From NCBI RefSeq assembly GCF_025766255.1, contig NW_026516713.1:241936-305935 (forward strand): 64,000 nucleotides of DNA. The letters run 5' to 3'. Position numbers and translations under genes: made by a program. The notes beneath the pieces are model-generated. The model was not told where the DNA came from. It saw only the letters and a list, made by a program, of their open reading frames with translations, and made no database searches. Position 1 is the first letter of the stretch. Each line of letters begins with the position of its first letter. This DNA comes from Zychaea mexicana (Eukaryota; Mucoromycota; Mucoromycetes; Mucorales; Lichtheimiaceae). This document shows positions 36,312-51,349 of this stretch, one piece after another.

Positions 36312-38612
36312 GCTCGCTTTGTTTCATAACTGTTTGTCGCGTGATCCACATGCTTTCCCTGCTAATGGGCCTTCCTTCTTTCGCTGGCGCCCCTCTCCGC
36401 CTCTGTCCTTACCTCGCATCCAAGCACTCGAGCGCCCTTCTTAAGGCATTCATTTTGCTGCTGTCAAAAAATGACGGGATCTCCCTTTCCCTTCTTCTGA
36501 AACAAGTGTGGGATTCTGGCCCCACCACCTTTTGTTTGTTGTGGGTGGGTAGACCTTCGACGCTGTTATGATCATGCAGCCCGTTACTCCGACCGCCTCC
36601 GTTTCGGACACGCACGGTTTCTAAACGTTTGTCAGTTGGAACCATCCTTTCCCTCTTTTTCCCACTTTACCTTTGCATGAGCTACTAGTTGACTTGACGA
36701 AGTGGAATCTCACAACAAGCATGTTCAACTGTTTCCTTTGACTTTTGATCGGTTCCTTGACGATCATCAGAATGATACAGACGAAGCAGTACGAAGCAAG
36801 ATCGAGCAAAGGAGCGACATTTCTTATAAAAGCACGAAGAACACTGCTCAGCAGGCCACCGATCAACGTCAGTTGGTTGTTGATGTCGCGCACCATACAA
36901 TAGTACTTGCGCACTATGTACTTTTACAAAGAAACATGACGCGCAAGCCATCCCATCATTGACGCTCGAAATTTATGCAGCTCCATCAGCGAACAGCTTC
37001 TAAAAAATTCTAAATTCCAATTTGTTGTCGTTTCTTGCTGATTGTGGCCTTCCCGACACCTAAAACGATCTTCCAAGGTACGAAAAGGTTCAGAAGGCCC
37101 AGACGGCAGATACGGATGAACACCCAAAGCTTGATACAAACACCAGCGACGACAGCATCATCCACGAGCCACACACCCAGTACAAACCAATCAACAATAA
37201 CTGTAGCTACATCAGATAGCACGTATTGCCGATACAGTAATTTAAAGCATCGCCGACTAGAATGAGCGCCAAAAGAGAGTTGATACAAGTTGAAGGAAAC
37301 AGTATATGTAGCCGTAATCTTAAAGACTGACCGGTTTGACAGTGATTGGCTCAACGAGCGGATACTGTATAAGTTTTTTAGCGGTTAATTGAAACTTTTG
37401 GCTACTGGTGGTATCTTTTGTACCGAAACCATTTCTCGGATCGCCTCAGTTCAGCGCTTAAAGCAACATTGACAATAGGGTACACTTGAATACTGGTTGA
37501 GAGAGCATTCACGGCTGCCACTAACTGCAACTTGAGATAATATGGAAAACGAGATGCGTTGCATAATAGGTCTTTTCAAGGTTGAAGGTCGCACAGCTCG
37601 GCCTTTGTCCTGTCAATCCCCTCGCCTATGACAATCACGTAGTTTTCGGCGCGTCAAAAACATACACCGTACACCATCTTGCAGCATGCATCGTCAAAAG
37701 GCCACTGCAACATTTACTGCGAGAAAAACTGATATTGACGCTATGCAATATTAGTCGTAGAGGGTCTTTGCTAAATGGAGGACGCCACAGAAAATGATGA
37801 CACCGAGAATAATCTTGCTCACAAGGAGTTGATGCTTAAAAGGCAAAGTAATAACGGAAACAACTGAATTTGAAATCCAAAAGATCATCATCGAAAGCAA
37901 TCGAAAGTGCCAAGGGAGCCAAGCATTCCTTAGCGGCGAGTATTAACACACCTAGATTGACTTAAACATAGAAAAAGTAGCGAACGTTCACCTCTTTTAC
38001 CTATAATAAAACTTTCATATTAGACATTGTATCCTATCGCGCGTCTTAGTTAATTGTTTTTTCACTCAAGATTGCAGAACGGCTAGGTTTTTTATCCAGG
38101 GCATCTTCCAGCACAAACTGAGAAAGTCTTTATTATTCTTGTTCTCAACAGCAGAAAGCATATTTATTTATATTTATTTTGTCACTAAGTACAATAACGG
38201 CAGATACAATTTCTCTAAAGAACCAAGCAGAGCTCTAATTAATGGTAAGTCCTTAATTCTCTTCTTCTTTGGCTTACAGAATAGCCAACCCAACGTTGTA
38301 AAAGACTCGAAACTGCACTTCGGACCCAAATTCAGCTAAGACTCAAGTCCGAAAACCTCGGTAACAGTATACAGATCACTTTTCAGAGGACAGAAATACT
38401 ATAGTATGGTAGTAACCGTTCATTTTCATCACAGTTTACGCTCTACTGTAGTCATATAAACAGATTGGATAGTAGTTGTCAAAAGTAGAATCTATACAAA
38501 TGGTACTTTTTTATTATTATCAGAGCATTAAATTAAACTGTACAATGAAAGGGCGAAAAGAAAAAGGGATACGGAGAAAGGAGGGAGGGCGTGTGTGTGT
38601 GTGTTATTGGGT
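36145..38612. other. Gene-poor region with unassigned open stretches and CA microsatellite
   Basis: A CA microsatellite lies at 36280-36308. Leftward, MVPTDKRLETVRVRNGGG (36645-36409) is ATG-started and ends at a GTAAGG donor. Further leftward stretches contain hydrophobic segments (VATVIVDWFVLGVWLVDD; LASYCFVCIILMIV, 36650-37360). Rightward, LGLCPVNPLAYDNHVVFG (about 37590-37800) is open. None joins into a gene. The mix suggests old mobile-element or gene remains. Confidence 0.35.
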
Positions 38613-40540
38613 TCATAGTTCAATCTTCTCATCCTGTCGAATGGAATCTACAGACATTGCTTCATTGTCAACTGCAGGTCCTTTAGTAGAAGCAGCATCG
38701 TGGTCATCAATACCCTTGCCAGTGGTCTCAGGCATGAATCTATTAAGTTTTTTTTTTCGATATGCATTAGAGTTGCCGTGATATACCGAAATAGCAATAG
38801 AAAATAGTGGAGACGGTACTTACAATAACATAAATATGAAGCCACCAAAGTTGATACCAGCAAACAGCACAAAGCTGTAGTTGCCAAAATCTCTATCAAT
38901 CATTGGCCACAAGGTATTGATGAGGTAGTTGAACAACCAATTGGATGCGTTACCCATGGCTGCACCAGCAGGGAGGGCTTGTAGTGGGAGCAATTCGGGA
39001 GCAATAAGCCAGGGAATAATGGCACAGCCCAAACAGTATGTAAAGCTAAACAAAATGGCTATATATCATACGCATGTGGATCAATTAGTTTGTTTTCTTC
39101 TTTTTGATGGATCATGTTATCATTATTACGGCATGATCAAACTCTTACCTCCAGTGATAACCAGGGGACCTAAGCGTCCGGGATCTTCCAGGGCAGAAGC
39201 AATGACAATAAATACAGAACCGATCGTCATACCCATGGTCGAGAGCAACATGCAGCCTTTACGGCCCATCCAGCCAATCAGAAAGACGGCAATCAAGGTA
39301 GCAACGATATTGGCACCAGCTTGAGCCAGCACGACATTGGTAGCCAAGACAGTGTCACCACCAAACGCCTTGGCCAGAAAGCCGACAGAGTACACAGACA
39401 TGGGTCCAATACCACCAACTTGATTATACATTTGAATGACAATGACAACAAAAGCATTCCAACTCATGCGGCGGCTCTGAATAGAGACGATATCCCACAT
39501 GGAAACCATCTTCATATTGAGTTCCTGACGACGCGATTCGACAATAGCTTCAAATTCTTCTTCAATATCGCCATAGTTGCGCAATTTGGCCAAGGCAGCG
39601 CGCGCCTTGTCATTTTGCTTGGTTGCACATAAACGGCGTGGCGTCTCGACAATCGTGAATACCAAACCGATCTGGATCAAAGCGATAATGGCAGGAATGG
39701 CCCACAGGAAACGCCACACATAGGTAAAGCTCATATATCGGCCGCACAATTGGGAGATTAGAATAGAAACGTTTAAAAAGATACCGAAAAAGGCACCAAA
39801 AGCACCACGGCAGCGGTTGGTCGAAATTTCAGAGACGTAGATTGCGACAGAGGCACCAGAAATACCAGCTGCAATACCCACAAATGCGCGACCCACAGCA
39901 TACTAGATAACAAAAGTAAGGAGATTAGACGGTATTTTCTTTAATGTTGTCTTTCCCTCTCCTGTTTTATACTACTTACCATCTCGACAGAAACCGAGGT
40001 AGCAGAGAGAATGCCACCAATGATGTTCCAGAAAGCAGCAATGATCATATTCATACGTCGGCCAAAATAGTCGTTCAAAAAGTTGGTGGCAAGACCGCCA
40101 ACAAGACCACCTAGCGAAAAGGCTCCCACAGTATGACCCTTTTTATGTTGATAGTGTGTGTACATGTGGTGGAGGGATATATCAGCGAAATGGTCTCAAT
40201 AGGCTGCAGCAACAAAAAGAAATCGAGATGAAATAGAGAAAGCATACCCATGTTATATCCGACATGGGCAAACAATTCGGTAAGGATGTACTGCTTTCTG
40301 TGCCGTCCGTACATTGAGAAATCACGTATTGAGGCATGTTGGGAACACCTGTGGAGGGAATCGTGTGAATCGACTGGGCATCGCCATCATTAATTGTTTA
40401 TTGGATACGTTACCAATATGCCAACCGACATTCCAACCAGCAATACTGGCCACAAAGGCACACCACAGCATGTAGTTAGTGAAGTTAATTTCATGCGATT
40501 TGACAGTCTGATTAGACGTGGCTTTGTTGAAAAGGCCCAT
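38613..40540 (-). CDS. Sugar transporter, MFS sugar porter family
   Basis: Six exons (40540-40414, 40348-40248, 40138-39980, 39902-39149, 39058-38824, 38739-38613) encode 500 residues with matching phases. Motifs in order: WNVGWHIGVPNMPQ in TM1/loop 1, LGGLVGGLATNFLNDYFGRR (loop 2-3 signature), GISGASVAIYVSEIS, VETPRRL (PESPR equivalent), QVGGIGPMSVYSVGF (QQxSGxN region of TM7), IGWMGRKGC (second GRK loop), GAAMGNASNWLFNYLI and FMPETTGKGI (PETKG end). This is the twelve-helix sugar porter pattern: proton-coupled or facilitated hexose uptake at the plasma membrane. Substrate cannot be named from motifs. Loop 1 is long and has cysteines (SQCTDG, LPNCLPM), as in metazoan-like glucose carriers. 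Confidence 0.93.
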
Positions 40541-40907
40541 TGTGTTGAACTTTATGATGGTGTTGAACGGGTATCCAATGTATTAATAGAAAAATAGGAT
40601 GAAATAAGGGTAATAGAGGGGAAAGACTTTCTAGGTTGTTGGAAAAAAAATGCAAATAAAAATTTTTGAAGAGATAAGCAGTCTAATACTTTTTATATCC
40701 GGAATTGCTTGTCGGATTCGCGGCTTTTTTGGAACGTTTCTTGTGTGCTTTCTATGATAAGATAATCGACTTTCGGGAAACGGCACAATCGGCATTTGAT
40801 ATATACTGTGTATGATTCGTTACCCAGGTTGGCCCATTTAGTACAAGTCCCGACGACGACTTGGTGGTGTTGAACTGTAAAAGGGCTGCATGTGTATGGG
40901 AAGTGAT

Positions 40908-42806
<1,899 letters not shown>

Positions 42807-45800
42807 TTTTTTTGGACCGCAAAGACAAAGAGAATTCTGCCGTCCTGAATTTGCCAAGGAATGGGTGAATTTGTAAGCAAGAAGAAAGGGGTAGTGGAAG
42901 ATGGCACAAGCATAAAAATTGGGCTGCTGCGGGTGCCCGTGAAAAGTAGAGTCGATCCGCTCCCCATTAAAGTAATTTTTCGTACCGTGATCGACTGTTT
43001 GTGCATTAAGGCGTGGGCAACATTAGGGCTCCCAATGTTTATGTTTGTTGTTTGTGCCGATAGATTGTAGCACTATGACGTTTGTTCAAATGGTTTCTAT
43101 GGTGAGCAGTTGTCATAGCATCAGCAGCGGGAGTAACAAAGTGTCAACTCTTCAGTCACGCCTCGCCTTCGAAAAGCTGTAATTCACTTTTAGAACATCG
43201 GTATCACCAGTATTGTTATTAGGAAGCCAGAGAAACAGGAGAGCTTACAACGAAAAGCCATATAGCACATGGACTTCACGTTGTCGTCAATGTATGACCG
43301 AGGTGCATTATCGAATTTTCACTCTTTCTACATACTGTCGATATACCATCATTTAGACATGTTTTGACGTTGTTCTCCTCGTTTTTCATTCATAATATTC
43401 AAATGAATGTTCAATAATATTCATCACCAGTTGAATTTCTATCTCGAAAAGATAATGAGTCTGCAGATGTCCTCAAATGCGGGAATCATAATACTTTTGC
43501 TTCTTTTGAGAACTAAGAGAACCAACTTGCAAAGGCATCGTTCAACATTTGGAGACTCACATAGAAAGTTTCCCATCTAAGTAGCTTTTCATTGCTTGTG
43601 ATTTATCGAATGATGATGGTGCGGTAACGATGGATAGTTTTATCATTGTGTCTACATAGTCTTCAGCAAAACATAATAATCACTTGATATTAAATTTCAA
43701 GATTCATTTATTGTAATTTTGTTGTATGTCTGTTATCAAGCGTTTATAATTGCCTCCCTTGTGCTTTCCTGAAGTCCTTTTTAACTACTACCTACTCTTA
43801 TCTTATTCCATTGGAAAATTTCTATGAGTACCACGATGAGTTATGATACTAGGATTCACTCAACGCCATTCCAAAGCAGCAACAGCAACCTTATTGTCCA
43901 TCCTTAAAAGAACGATTTGCAGTGTTTCTTTTCTCTCGTCCAGTGTCAAATCTATTTTGAGAAGCTAAAAAAAACCAAAGGTAAAGATAGTGTTTGTCAA
44001 GGAGCATGGATCGTATTTGTCCATAGGATTTAGTAGATGTTTTATGCTAACACAGTGGACCCCCTTTAATGTCAAACCCCGATACGGTCAACCTTTTTCT
44101 GAGAACCTCAATTTAGCAGAGATAAATTTCAACTTCTACAAGGTCAATGTCAACACCTTAGCCAGGGTTGACTTCTTATTGGGGTCAAACATATCCAATC
44201 AAAAGAGTTCATCTCATTGTTGGTTGAAAATATATTGTCAGGGATGACTCCGTTGCATACATACACTGTGTCAGGGTGCGCTGATTTACTATTTTTATTA
44301 TACGGGTAAACTTTTTGTCTGAATAGTCCACCCCCTTTAATGTCAACCCCCGTTAGCGTCAACATTTTCAGCTGTATTTGAGGGTTGACATTAAAGGGGG
44401 TCCACTGCATATGCTTTATCACACGAACAAAAAGGCTGGAACTACTTTGGGTACACCCGGAACCACACAAAGACAAATAACTCTTGGCTTCCGTGATCCT
44501 GCCGAACAATATGTATGCATTTGAAATAACACTTACGAAGAAGGCAGTGGTAGCACCACGTTGAATCCGTCTCAACGAGCAAAAGGTAATGTACACTGAG
44601 CGACAAGCTATCTTGCATACAACAGACCTTCCCCTCAAGTGATTCTTGATAATACATATGGTTAAAAGAAGCTCGAAACACGAGGTTGATGCGACTACGA
44701 GAACATTGAAAATAAATGTGTAAGGAAATACATAATGACAGCAATAAAATGGTCAGTATGCGCAGCTCGTTTTTTTATAGTTTTCTTTATGCATAGTAGA
44801 TATACATGGATCCTGTTTATAATACAGGTTGAATGTTATGATGAAGACATATACGGCATACAAAGTGACAAAAGGCAAACAACTGCCGTGGAACTTGGTC
44901 TTAAATCATATAATTTCAACAACTGCTAGTGAGAGCATGTCTTTGACACGGTCAGCCTTTTCCTATGGCATACGATCTGATAAATCCACTTTTGGAACTC
45001 TATTATTCTCTGCTAATAATTGTAATTGCCAATAGTACTCTAAAGACGGTAACCATGTTGAGCACATTGCCAGGTCTAACTAAAGACGGCGATCACAACA
45101 TCTGGTGATTAGCGAAGCTCACTGTCCATATATTAACGCATTGGAATTATGCATATGCGGCGTACCATCGCACGTTAAGGTAAAGATGATTCCAGCATTT
45201 TCAGCAGGCATGATTTAACATTGAACAGCCTTGCTTTCTCTAACCTTGATCGTGTCTGATGTCGCCGACACATGCCATGTTTCGTTAATACAGTTTTAAC
45301 CTCACAACGAACTGAAGCCGTATGCATCGACAAAGCACAAGTAAATTGATATATCTTATCAAAAAGAAGTATATCAAAGAGACAAAACAGTTTTGATGAT
45401 GATAGCAATAGATGTCAAGATTTATCAGTAGAAATTCTATCTTTATCAAAAAACAGATTCAAAGTATGTATAACCCAGTGACTTTGTATTACACTGTTTA
45501 CCTTTAGTCGTATTTCCTCACCCTTTTTAAAGTCCTGTCAAGTTATGGCAAGCAAGCCGCATTATTATGATATACTCAAGCCTGGTGACAGCTAAACACT
45601 GAAGTTTTCGCAGACAATATGCTGCTGAAAACTATCGACACAGCAGCATACTGCATACATGTAGCGAAATTATACGTAATCGACCTGTCCTGATGTATAA
45701 ATCGCCTCTTTTTCAAATATGATGTAGGTTCCAGAATGCATACAATAAGTGGGTGAAAGAAGAAGAGTCCATGAAGGTAGATAGAGACCACAGCTTGGTA

Positions 45801-47190
45801 ACGGTGCTGGAGATCTTGACGAAGAACTTATCGATCCAAGGTTTAGAAGCAAAACTGTACAGTATGCAAGTTGTAAGTACATTAAAAATACGAGATATAT
45901 TAATTGAGTAAGTAAATATCAGAAAGTCGAACATTTGCGGACCAAATTTTTTTTTCTATCAAAGTAAGAAAAATGTAGTGTTGAGGAGGAGTAGAAGTTA
46001 TTTTACGGTACATGAAGCTGCCCTTGGTAGTAAGAAATCGGCCTCACGATTGATTAAGGCGCAAGATCGAAGTTTTGATAGAGCACAACGAGTGTTTCTG
46101 AGTGAAAGTCAAGTGGAGCGGGCCAATGACAAGTCAATAGGCAATATAATACGAACCTGCACGTAATTACATGTGTCCCGCTATAAATATTACCTTTAAC
46201 GCCAGCACCATCAGCAACGCAACAACAGTAACGTTATATCATTCATCTTTGCAATAGCAGCTCAATTTCGAGCGCGAAAATTCCTTCGGTACCCTCATTA
46301 CGGTAACTACAGCCCGTGCTGGCCGTCTAAACAAGACGGTGGCTTCTGTTGTGCTAAATATAATGTAAGTTGCAAGCATCTAGGTAAACTGCACTAATGA
46401 GCGTAGATAGGGACGTTTCGCAAGTGCTAATACGTACGGAAACAGCGAAATCGCCAAACGTGCATGGACGTGAGTGCGAAATCGATAATGAAGCATGGCT
46501 ACAGTTCGAGTTGAGTGCTTTGAAAAATAAGTCGGCGGGTGCTTTCCCTAGATTTTGTTGACAAGCAACACTTTCAAGCTCTTCGCGTGAATGCAGGTTT
46601 TGTATTTACCACTTGGCGTCAGCATAAAAGGCAGATACAATATTTAATCCTAAAATACTGAGTACATCGTATTGGAATCAAGAAGCACGGCCATCATTCT
46701 GTGTATGATGGCTGGGGACATGTGTTTGCTTTTCGAACGCCGTATACTCTGATACACAGCACAAATGGAAAAGAAAAAAAAAATATATGGGGCGAGCGAA
46801 AGAAGTAAATTCGACAACTCCTTTGCTTTGATAAAGAAGGTATAATTTTGGTATACACAGTGCTTAACAACTCATTGTCTGCAATGCTATGTTTGCTGAG
46901 CTGATTAATCGTCGATTATGGTGACATTGTTCCAGCGTCGGGGTCAATATAGCGAAATCCTTGATTAAGAATAAACTAGTTGGTTGACTTTGCAAAAAGT
47001 CGCAGATCTACAGTATCATGGCATACATCATATTTAATTATTCGTGTGTCGATAATTGGAGCTGGGTTTCATCACTATCAGGCATGGAAAGAACCCATGT
47101 CATTTCATATCAATTGCTTCTCTTTGATTAATGTTTTTTAACATTTCTTTCTCACTTTTTTTCTCCATCTCACAAAAACCATTCAAAAGT
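42807..47190. other. Gene-poor 4.4-kb region with a MITE and unassigned exon-like stretches
   Basis: Besides the element at 44053 (listed separately), several short coding-like pieces read rightward. They are ECYDEDIYGIQSDKRQTT (44832-44928), EVFADNMLLKTIDTAAYC (45602-45690), NKWVKEEESMKVDRDHSL (45733-45873, ending at GTAAGT), SYFTVHEAALGSKKSASR (45978-46166), QLNFERENSFGTLITVTT (46260-46364, ending at GTAAGT) and MSVDRDVSQVLIRTETAK (46397-46561). They do not join with consistent phase. 42870-43990 is otherwise featureless and AT-rich. Confidence 0.35.
44053..44407. mobile_element. 355-bp MITE with CAGTGGACCCCC termini
   Basis: Terminal inverted repeats are identical for 23 bp, beginning CAGTGGACCCCCTTTAATGT. 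The last 80 bp (44326-44407) contain an extra direct copy of the left end followed by the right end, so they form a strong hairpin. Repeated TGTCAAC motifs lie throughout. The ends resemble the pogo-type element at 8864 in the first six bases and C-run, which suggests the same superfamily. The flanks read ACA on the left and CAT on the right rather than TA, so the target duplication is either CA or mutated. No coding capacity. Confidence 0.8.
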
Positions 47191-49442
47191 ATGGGTAACG
47201 CTGAATCTAAGCCTGCTGCTGACGACCAGCGAAACAATTTAAGGAAGCTCCATACGTACGGTGACAAAGCGGGTGCACCTAATATCGTACAGCTGTATAT
47301 GAGTGGCCAGAGCATTCTTAATCAACCACTGCTGAACAAGGGCTCAGCATTCACTAAACGTGAGCGAGAACTATTCAACTTGTGCAGCCTACTCCCGTAT
47401 CAAGTCAACACGTTGGAAGAACAAACGAATCGACTTCAAGAACAATACAACCAGCTGAAACGACCCATTATAAAAAACGCATTTATGCAGAGTAAGAAAG
47501 TTCATTCGTTTGCTCAATGCTCCGCATTTAAAGTGAAACTTATTTCAAAAAATAGATATTCATGATCAAAACGAAACACTGTTTTACAACTTTATTTTAC
47601 GAAATCTGAAGGACATCTTACCCATCATCTATACGCCTACCGAAGGAGAATACATTGCAAGGTTAGTCCCGCAAGTTGAGAACGACAAATAAACGTCAGA
47701 ATGATGGATTGGCACTAAATCTAACATGTACAACCATGCTCTTTTTGTACTACACTATTTGATATAGTTACTCGCACGTATTTCATCGTCCGTGAGTCTT
47801 GCTCTCTACTACTGCAACTCTAGATATGCAACTTGAAAGAAAATCTGATCATATGAATGTTTTGCTTGCTCCGTTGATATCGTAGGCGTGGCGTGTATTT
47901 GAATTTTACCGAGTCTGATCAGCTCGAACACGTTCTTCTCGAAGCAGCACTGCAAAATGGCATGGCTCCTAAAGATATTGATGTTATTGTCGTCACTGAC
48001 AGCGAGGAAATCTTGGGAATTGGCGACCAAGGCGTAGGTGGTGTTGCTATATCAGTAAGTACTCAACATGATTAATTACAACCATGGCGCGTTTCCTTCT
48101 AGTCAAAACATAGAGAACTCAATAAAACACAATAGACAGCAAAGCTCGTCCTTTACACTGCCTTGGCCGGCATCAACCCTGCTCGAACGCTTCCTGTCGT
48201 TCTCGACGTCGGCACCAACAACCAAAAGCTATTGGACGACCCATTATATCTCGGCTGGCGCCATGAACGAATCCGTGGCGATGAGTATGACACGTTTGTT
48301 GAACAATTTGTTGACTGTGTACGCACAAACTTTAAGAATGCATTTTTGCATTGGGAAGACTTTGGTGTGGACAATGCGAGACGACTGTTGACTAGATATC
48401 AGCCCGCCATGTCTACGTTCAACGACGATATCCAAGGCACCGGTGCTATTACCTTGGCATCCATTATGGCTGCGCTCAAGCTCACAGACGGATCGATGAC
48501 CGATCAAAAGATTGTTATCTTTGGTTCTGGAACAGCAGGCATTGGTATTGCTGATCAGATTCGCGCCTACTTAGAAACGCGGTGCAATTTATCCAAGGAA
48601 GAGGCAGCCAAGCGTTTCTGGTGTGTTGACAAGCCAGGGTTGTTGACACAGGACCTGACGGAAGGGGATTATGTCATTACCGATCAACAACGCGTGTATG
48701 CTCACTCGAAGGGTGAAATTAAAGATTGGAAGCTGGGCAATGATAAGCAGCATCCTCAACTGCTCGATGTAGTTAAGAATGTCAAGCCTACGGTGCTTAT
48801 TGGCTGTTCAACAGTACATGGTGCTTTTACCGAAGAGATTGTACGAGCAATGGCTGAGCATTGTGATCACCCTATCATATTTCCACTTTCAAATCCGACC
48901 CGACTGCATGAAGCCAAACCTGCTGACCTATTTGAATGGGTAAGTGTAAAACTAGTGTGTGTGTGTGAGTGTGTGTCCTTGCAATGGTGGCAAATTCGTG
49001 GGAGAATGTTCGGATTGAATAACTCTTTGAACATCTTCTCTAGACGCAAGGAAAAGTGTTTGTGGCTACGGGGTCCCCATTCGATCCGGTCGAATACGAC
49101 GGCCAAACGTACGAGATCGCCGAATGCAACAATTCGTTTGTGTTCCCCGGAATCGGGTTGGGCTGCATCGTGGGTCGTACAAAACATTGCACAGACCAAA
49201 TGATCTTTGCAGCCGCCAATGCAATCAGCGAATGCTCACCCTCTACTAAATCCAAGGATCGTACCAAGAGCTTGCTCCCGGACATCAACGACGCGCGACA
49301 TGTCAGTGCTAAAGTAGCCACTGCAGTCGTTCGAGAAGCAATCAAACAAGGCGAAAGTCGACGTCAATTCGAGGATGTTCAAAAAGTTGTGCAAGAATTT
49401 ATGTGGGAACCCAAGTATGCTGAATACGAATTGATGCAGTAA
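47191..49442 (+). CDS. Malic enzyme (NAD(P)-dependent malate dehydrogenase, decarboxylating)
   Basis: Converts malate to pyruvate with CO2 and NAD(P)H, and is often named as an NADPH source for lipid synthesis in oleaginous zygomycetes. Six exons (47191-47491, 47556-47661, 47768-47791, 47886-48054, 48136-48939, 49044-49442) encode 600 residues. Motifs: IIYTPTEGEYIASYSHVFHR, RPRGVYLNF, VVTDSEEILGIGDQGVGG, GINPARTLPVVLDVGTNN, STFNDDIQGTGAIT (metal site), FGSGTAGIGIADQI (dinucleotide fold), PIIFPLSNPT and NNSFVFPGIGLG. The third exon is only 24 nt. The N-terminus (MGNAESKPAADDQR) starts Met-Gly, a possible myristoylation signal and no clear mitochondrial presequence, so a cytosolic form is inferred. 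Cofactor choice cannot be settled by eye. Confidence 0.96.
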
Positions 49443-49789
49443 TAAAAAGCAGTTCATTTTTTGCCAATAGTATATATGGAGGATTATATATGTTGTTGTT
49501 GCTTGTTGAGTGTATGTTAGATACGGTATGGTAAATATGAAAAAAGAAATAATACGGATTTTGCAAATGGGTGATACGCTGTGGATGGGATGGTACGTAG
49601 TAATAGTGGTAATAGTACTAAAAATGGGATTGGGGGATTTGAGAGGGAGCGACATGAAGGAGAGAGAGAGAGGAGAAGAGACGAGGAGTGGAAAGGTTCA
49701 TACTTGCAAGTGGTGTGAAATGTGATGTTATGTTATTCATCTAACAGAAGTTTTTCAATCGTGGCAAAACGAAATTAGAGCCGGCTATT

Positions 49790-51098
49790 TCATGACACGG
49801 TAGGGTAAAACTTGTGCTGACTCGGGGTGTCATGCGACGACGACGACGACGGGGACGGTGCGATCGCGTTATTGGGTGACGAGGAATCAGGTGGTGTGGG
49901 TAAGTGCTGGGATGATGTATCGTCGTGACGGTGACTCTTAATATTACTATTAATATTAGTGCTATGCTGCTGCTGTTGTTGTTGTTGTTGCTGTGTAAAG
50001 CTGGGGCGTTTGAAGCATCGATGACGGTCTATTTCGTCAGAAGATTTCCTGTTCAAATCTTTACTGCCGCTATTATCGGTGCCATTTTCGTGGTGATGGT
50101 GATGATTATGATTATGATGCTGTTGCTGTCGACTGTCTCCCTTATCGATAGATAGATGCCGTGCGACTTTGTTGACATGAACATAATCATCATCTGGATT
50201 GTGTGGCTGTCCATCAAGCTCATTCTGAAGTTCTTTTTCGTGAAGTGCGAGCTGACGCGGCTGGATCCGACTGTCAATGTATCCTTCCTGTTCCCGCATC
50301 CAATGTAACAGAAGCTGATCTCCATAATGTTGTAATTCTTCCACAGAAACAAACAATGAGTAGTTGTTGAGTGTCAGGAATTCTACTTCTAGTACGTTTA
50401 GCTCGCTAACGGGTAATCCACCGACCTATACAGTAGTAGTAATGTGTTAGTTCCCTTAGATTTCTCTTTTTCCTCCGCCCTTTTGTATATGAAGCCTTTT
50501 CCTAGTATAAGCTCCCTTTTTCTTTCAAACCAATTGAACCACACCATTAATAGAATCCAACCCCCTTTATTACATACTTTGGCATAGCGAGTGTTTGTGT
50601 AAAATACGTCAGAAAACAGTTTGCTAGCCACCATTACTCCGGATATGATGAGTCGATGGATGTTAAATGAATCAATTCGTAGTGGTTGTCGATGAGCTGT
50701 TGACTTTGACAAACGATCGAAATAAACGAGCAGCGCCAGAAAGCATTCGTTTGCACACGGACAGTATTTCAGGATGCGTGACAGGTAAGCATGGATACCT
50801 AATCAAAGGAAAAGTTTTAATGATCAGATAAACTTGCTTTCATATACCTTAAGTGAATAAGTGACTCACCAATAGTAGGTATGGACCGAGCATGGAAAGC
50901 TGTGAAGCGTTTATCAGAATGTGACAAGCTACGTGGTCGTGAATGGCGCGCAGGAAGAGCTGAATCGACGGGGCTTGACGGTACTGGATGCATGCGGTCA
51001 TTGGCTTTGGTGACTTTTTCTAGCAACGAAGTCAGCATCTTTATGGTATCCTTGGTAGGATGACGTGCAAGATCAAATCGAAATGGAGCTGCATTCAT
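49790..51098 (-). CDS. PHO80-type cyclin
   Basis: Exons 51098-50870, 50798-50578 and 50425-49790 (phases 1, 0) encode 361 residues. The cyclin core is closest to Pho80/Pcl6/7: SIPTIGIHAYLSRILKYCPC, ANECFLALLVYFDRLSKS, IDSFNIHRLIISGVMVASKL, FSDVFYTNTRYAKVGGLPVS, and LNVLEVEFLTLNNYSLFVS. Pho80 with Pho85 restrains the phosphate-starvation transcription factor in yeast. The 150-residue C-terminus is His-, Gln- and Ser-rich and has no domain. The N-terminal PARHSRPRSLSHSDKRF is a likely phospho-regulated linker. It is convergent with malic enzyme, leaving 347 bp between stops. Whether it is Pho80 itself or another member cannot be decided by eye. Confidence 0.92.
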
Positions 51099-51349
51099 GA
51101 CGCATGTATAGCAGTAGTAAAAAGATGATGAACAGAAAAAGTTATTGTAAAAGGAAAGAGAGAGGAAATAAAAACCGCAAAACCCTGGTAGCAACAGACA
51201 CACAAAGTAGTAGCAGCGGCGGAATAAAAAACGTCACCTAAGAAACATACAATCGCTATGGCAATATAATTATGGGGTAGCCTTTTTATTATTATGATTG
51301 TTTTGGGAGTAGTTTCCATGGTAACAATAACAATAGCAGCAATAGTGTC

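Noticed and set aside
36409..37354. A membrane-protein gene on the minus strand
   Set aside because: Hydrophobic stretches exist, but exons do not join in frame and start codons are lacking.
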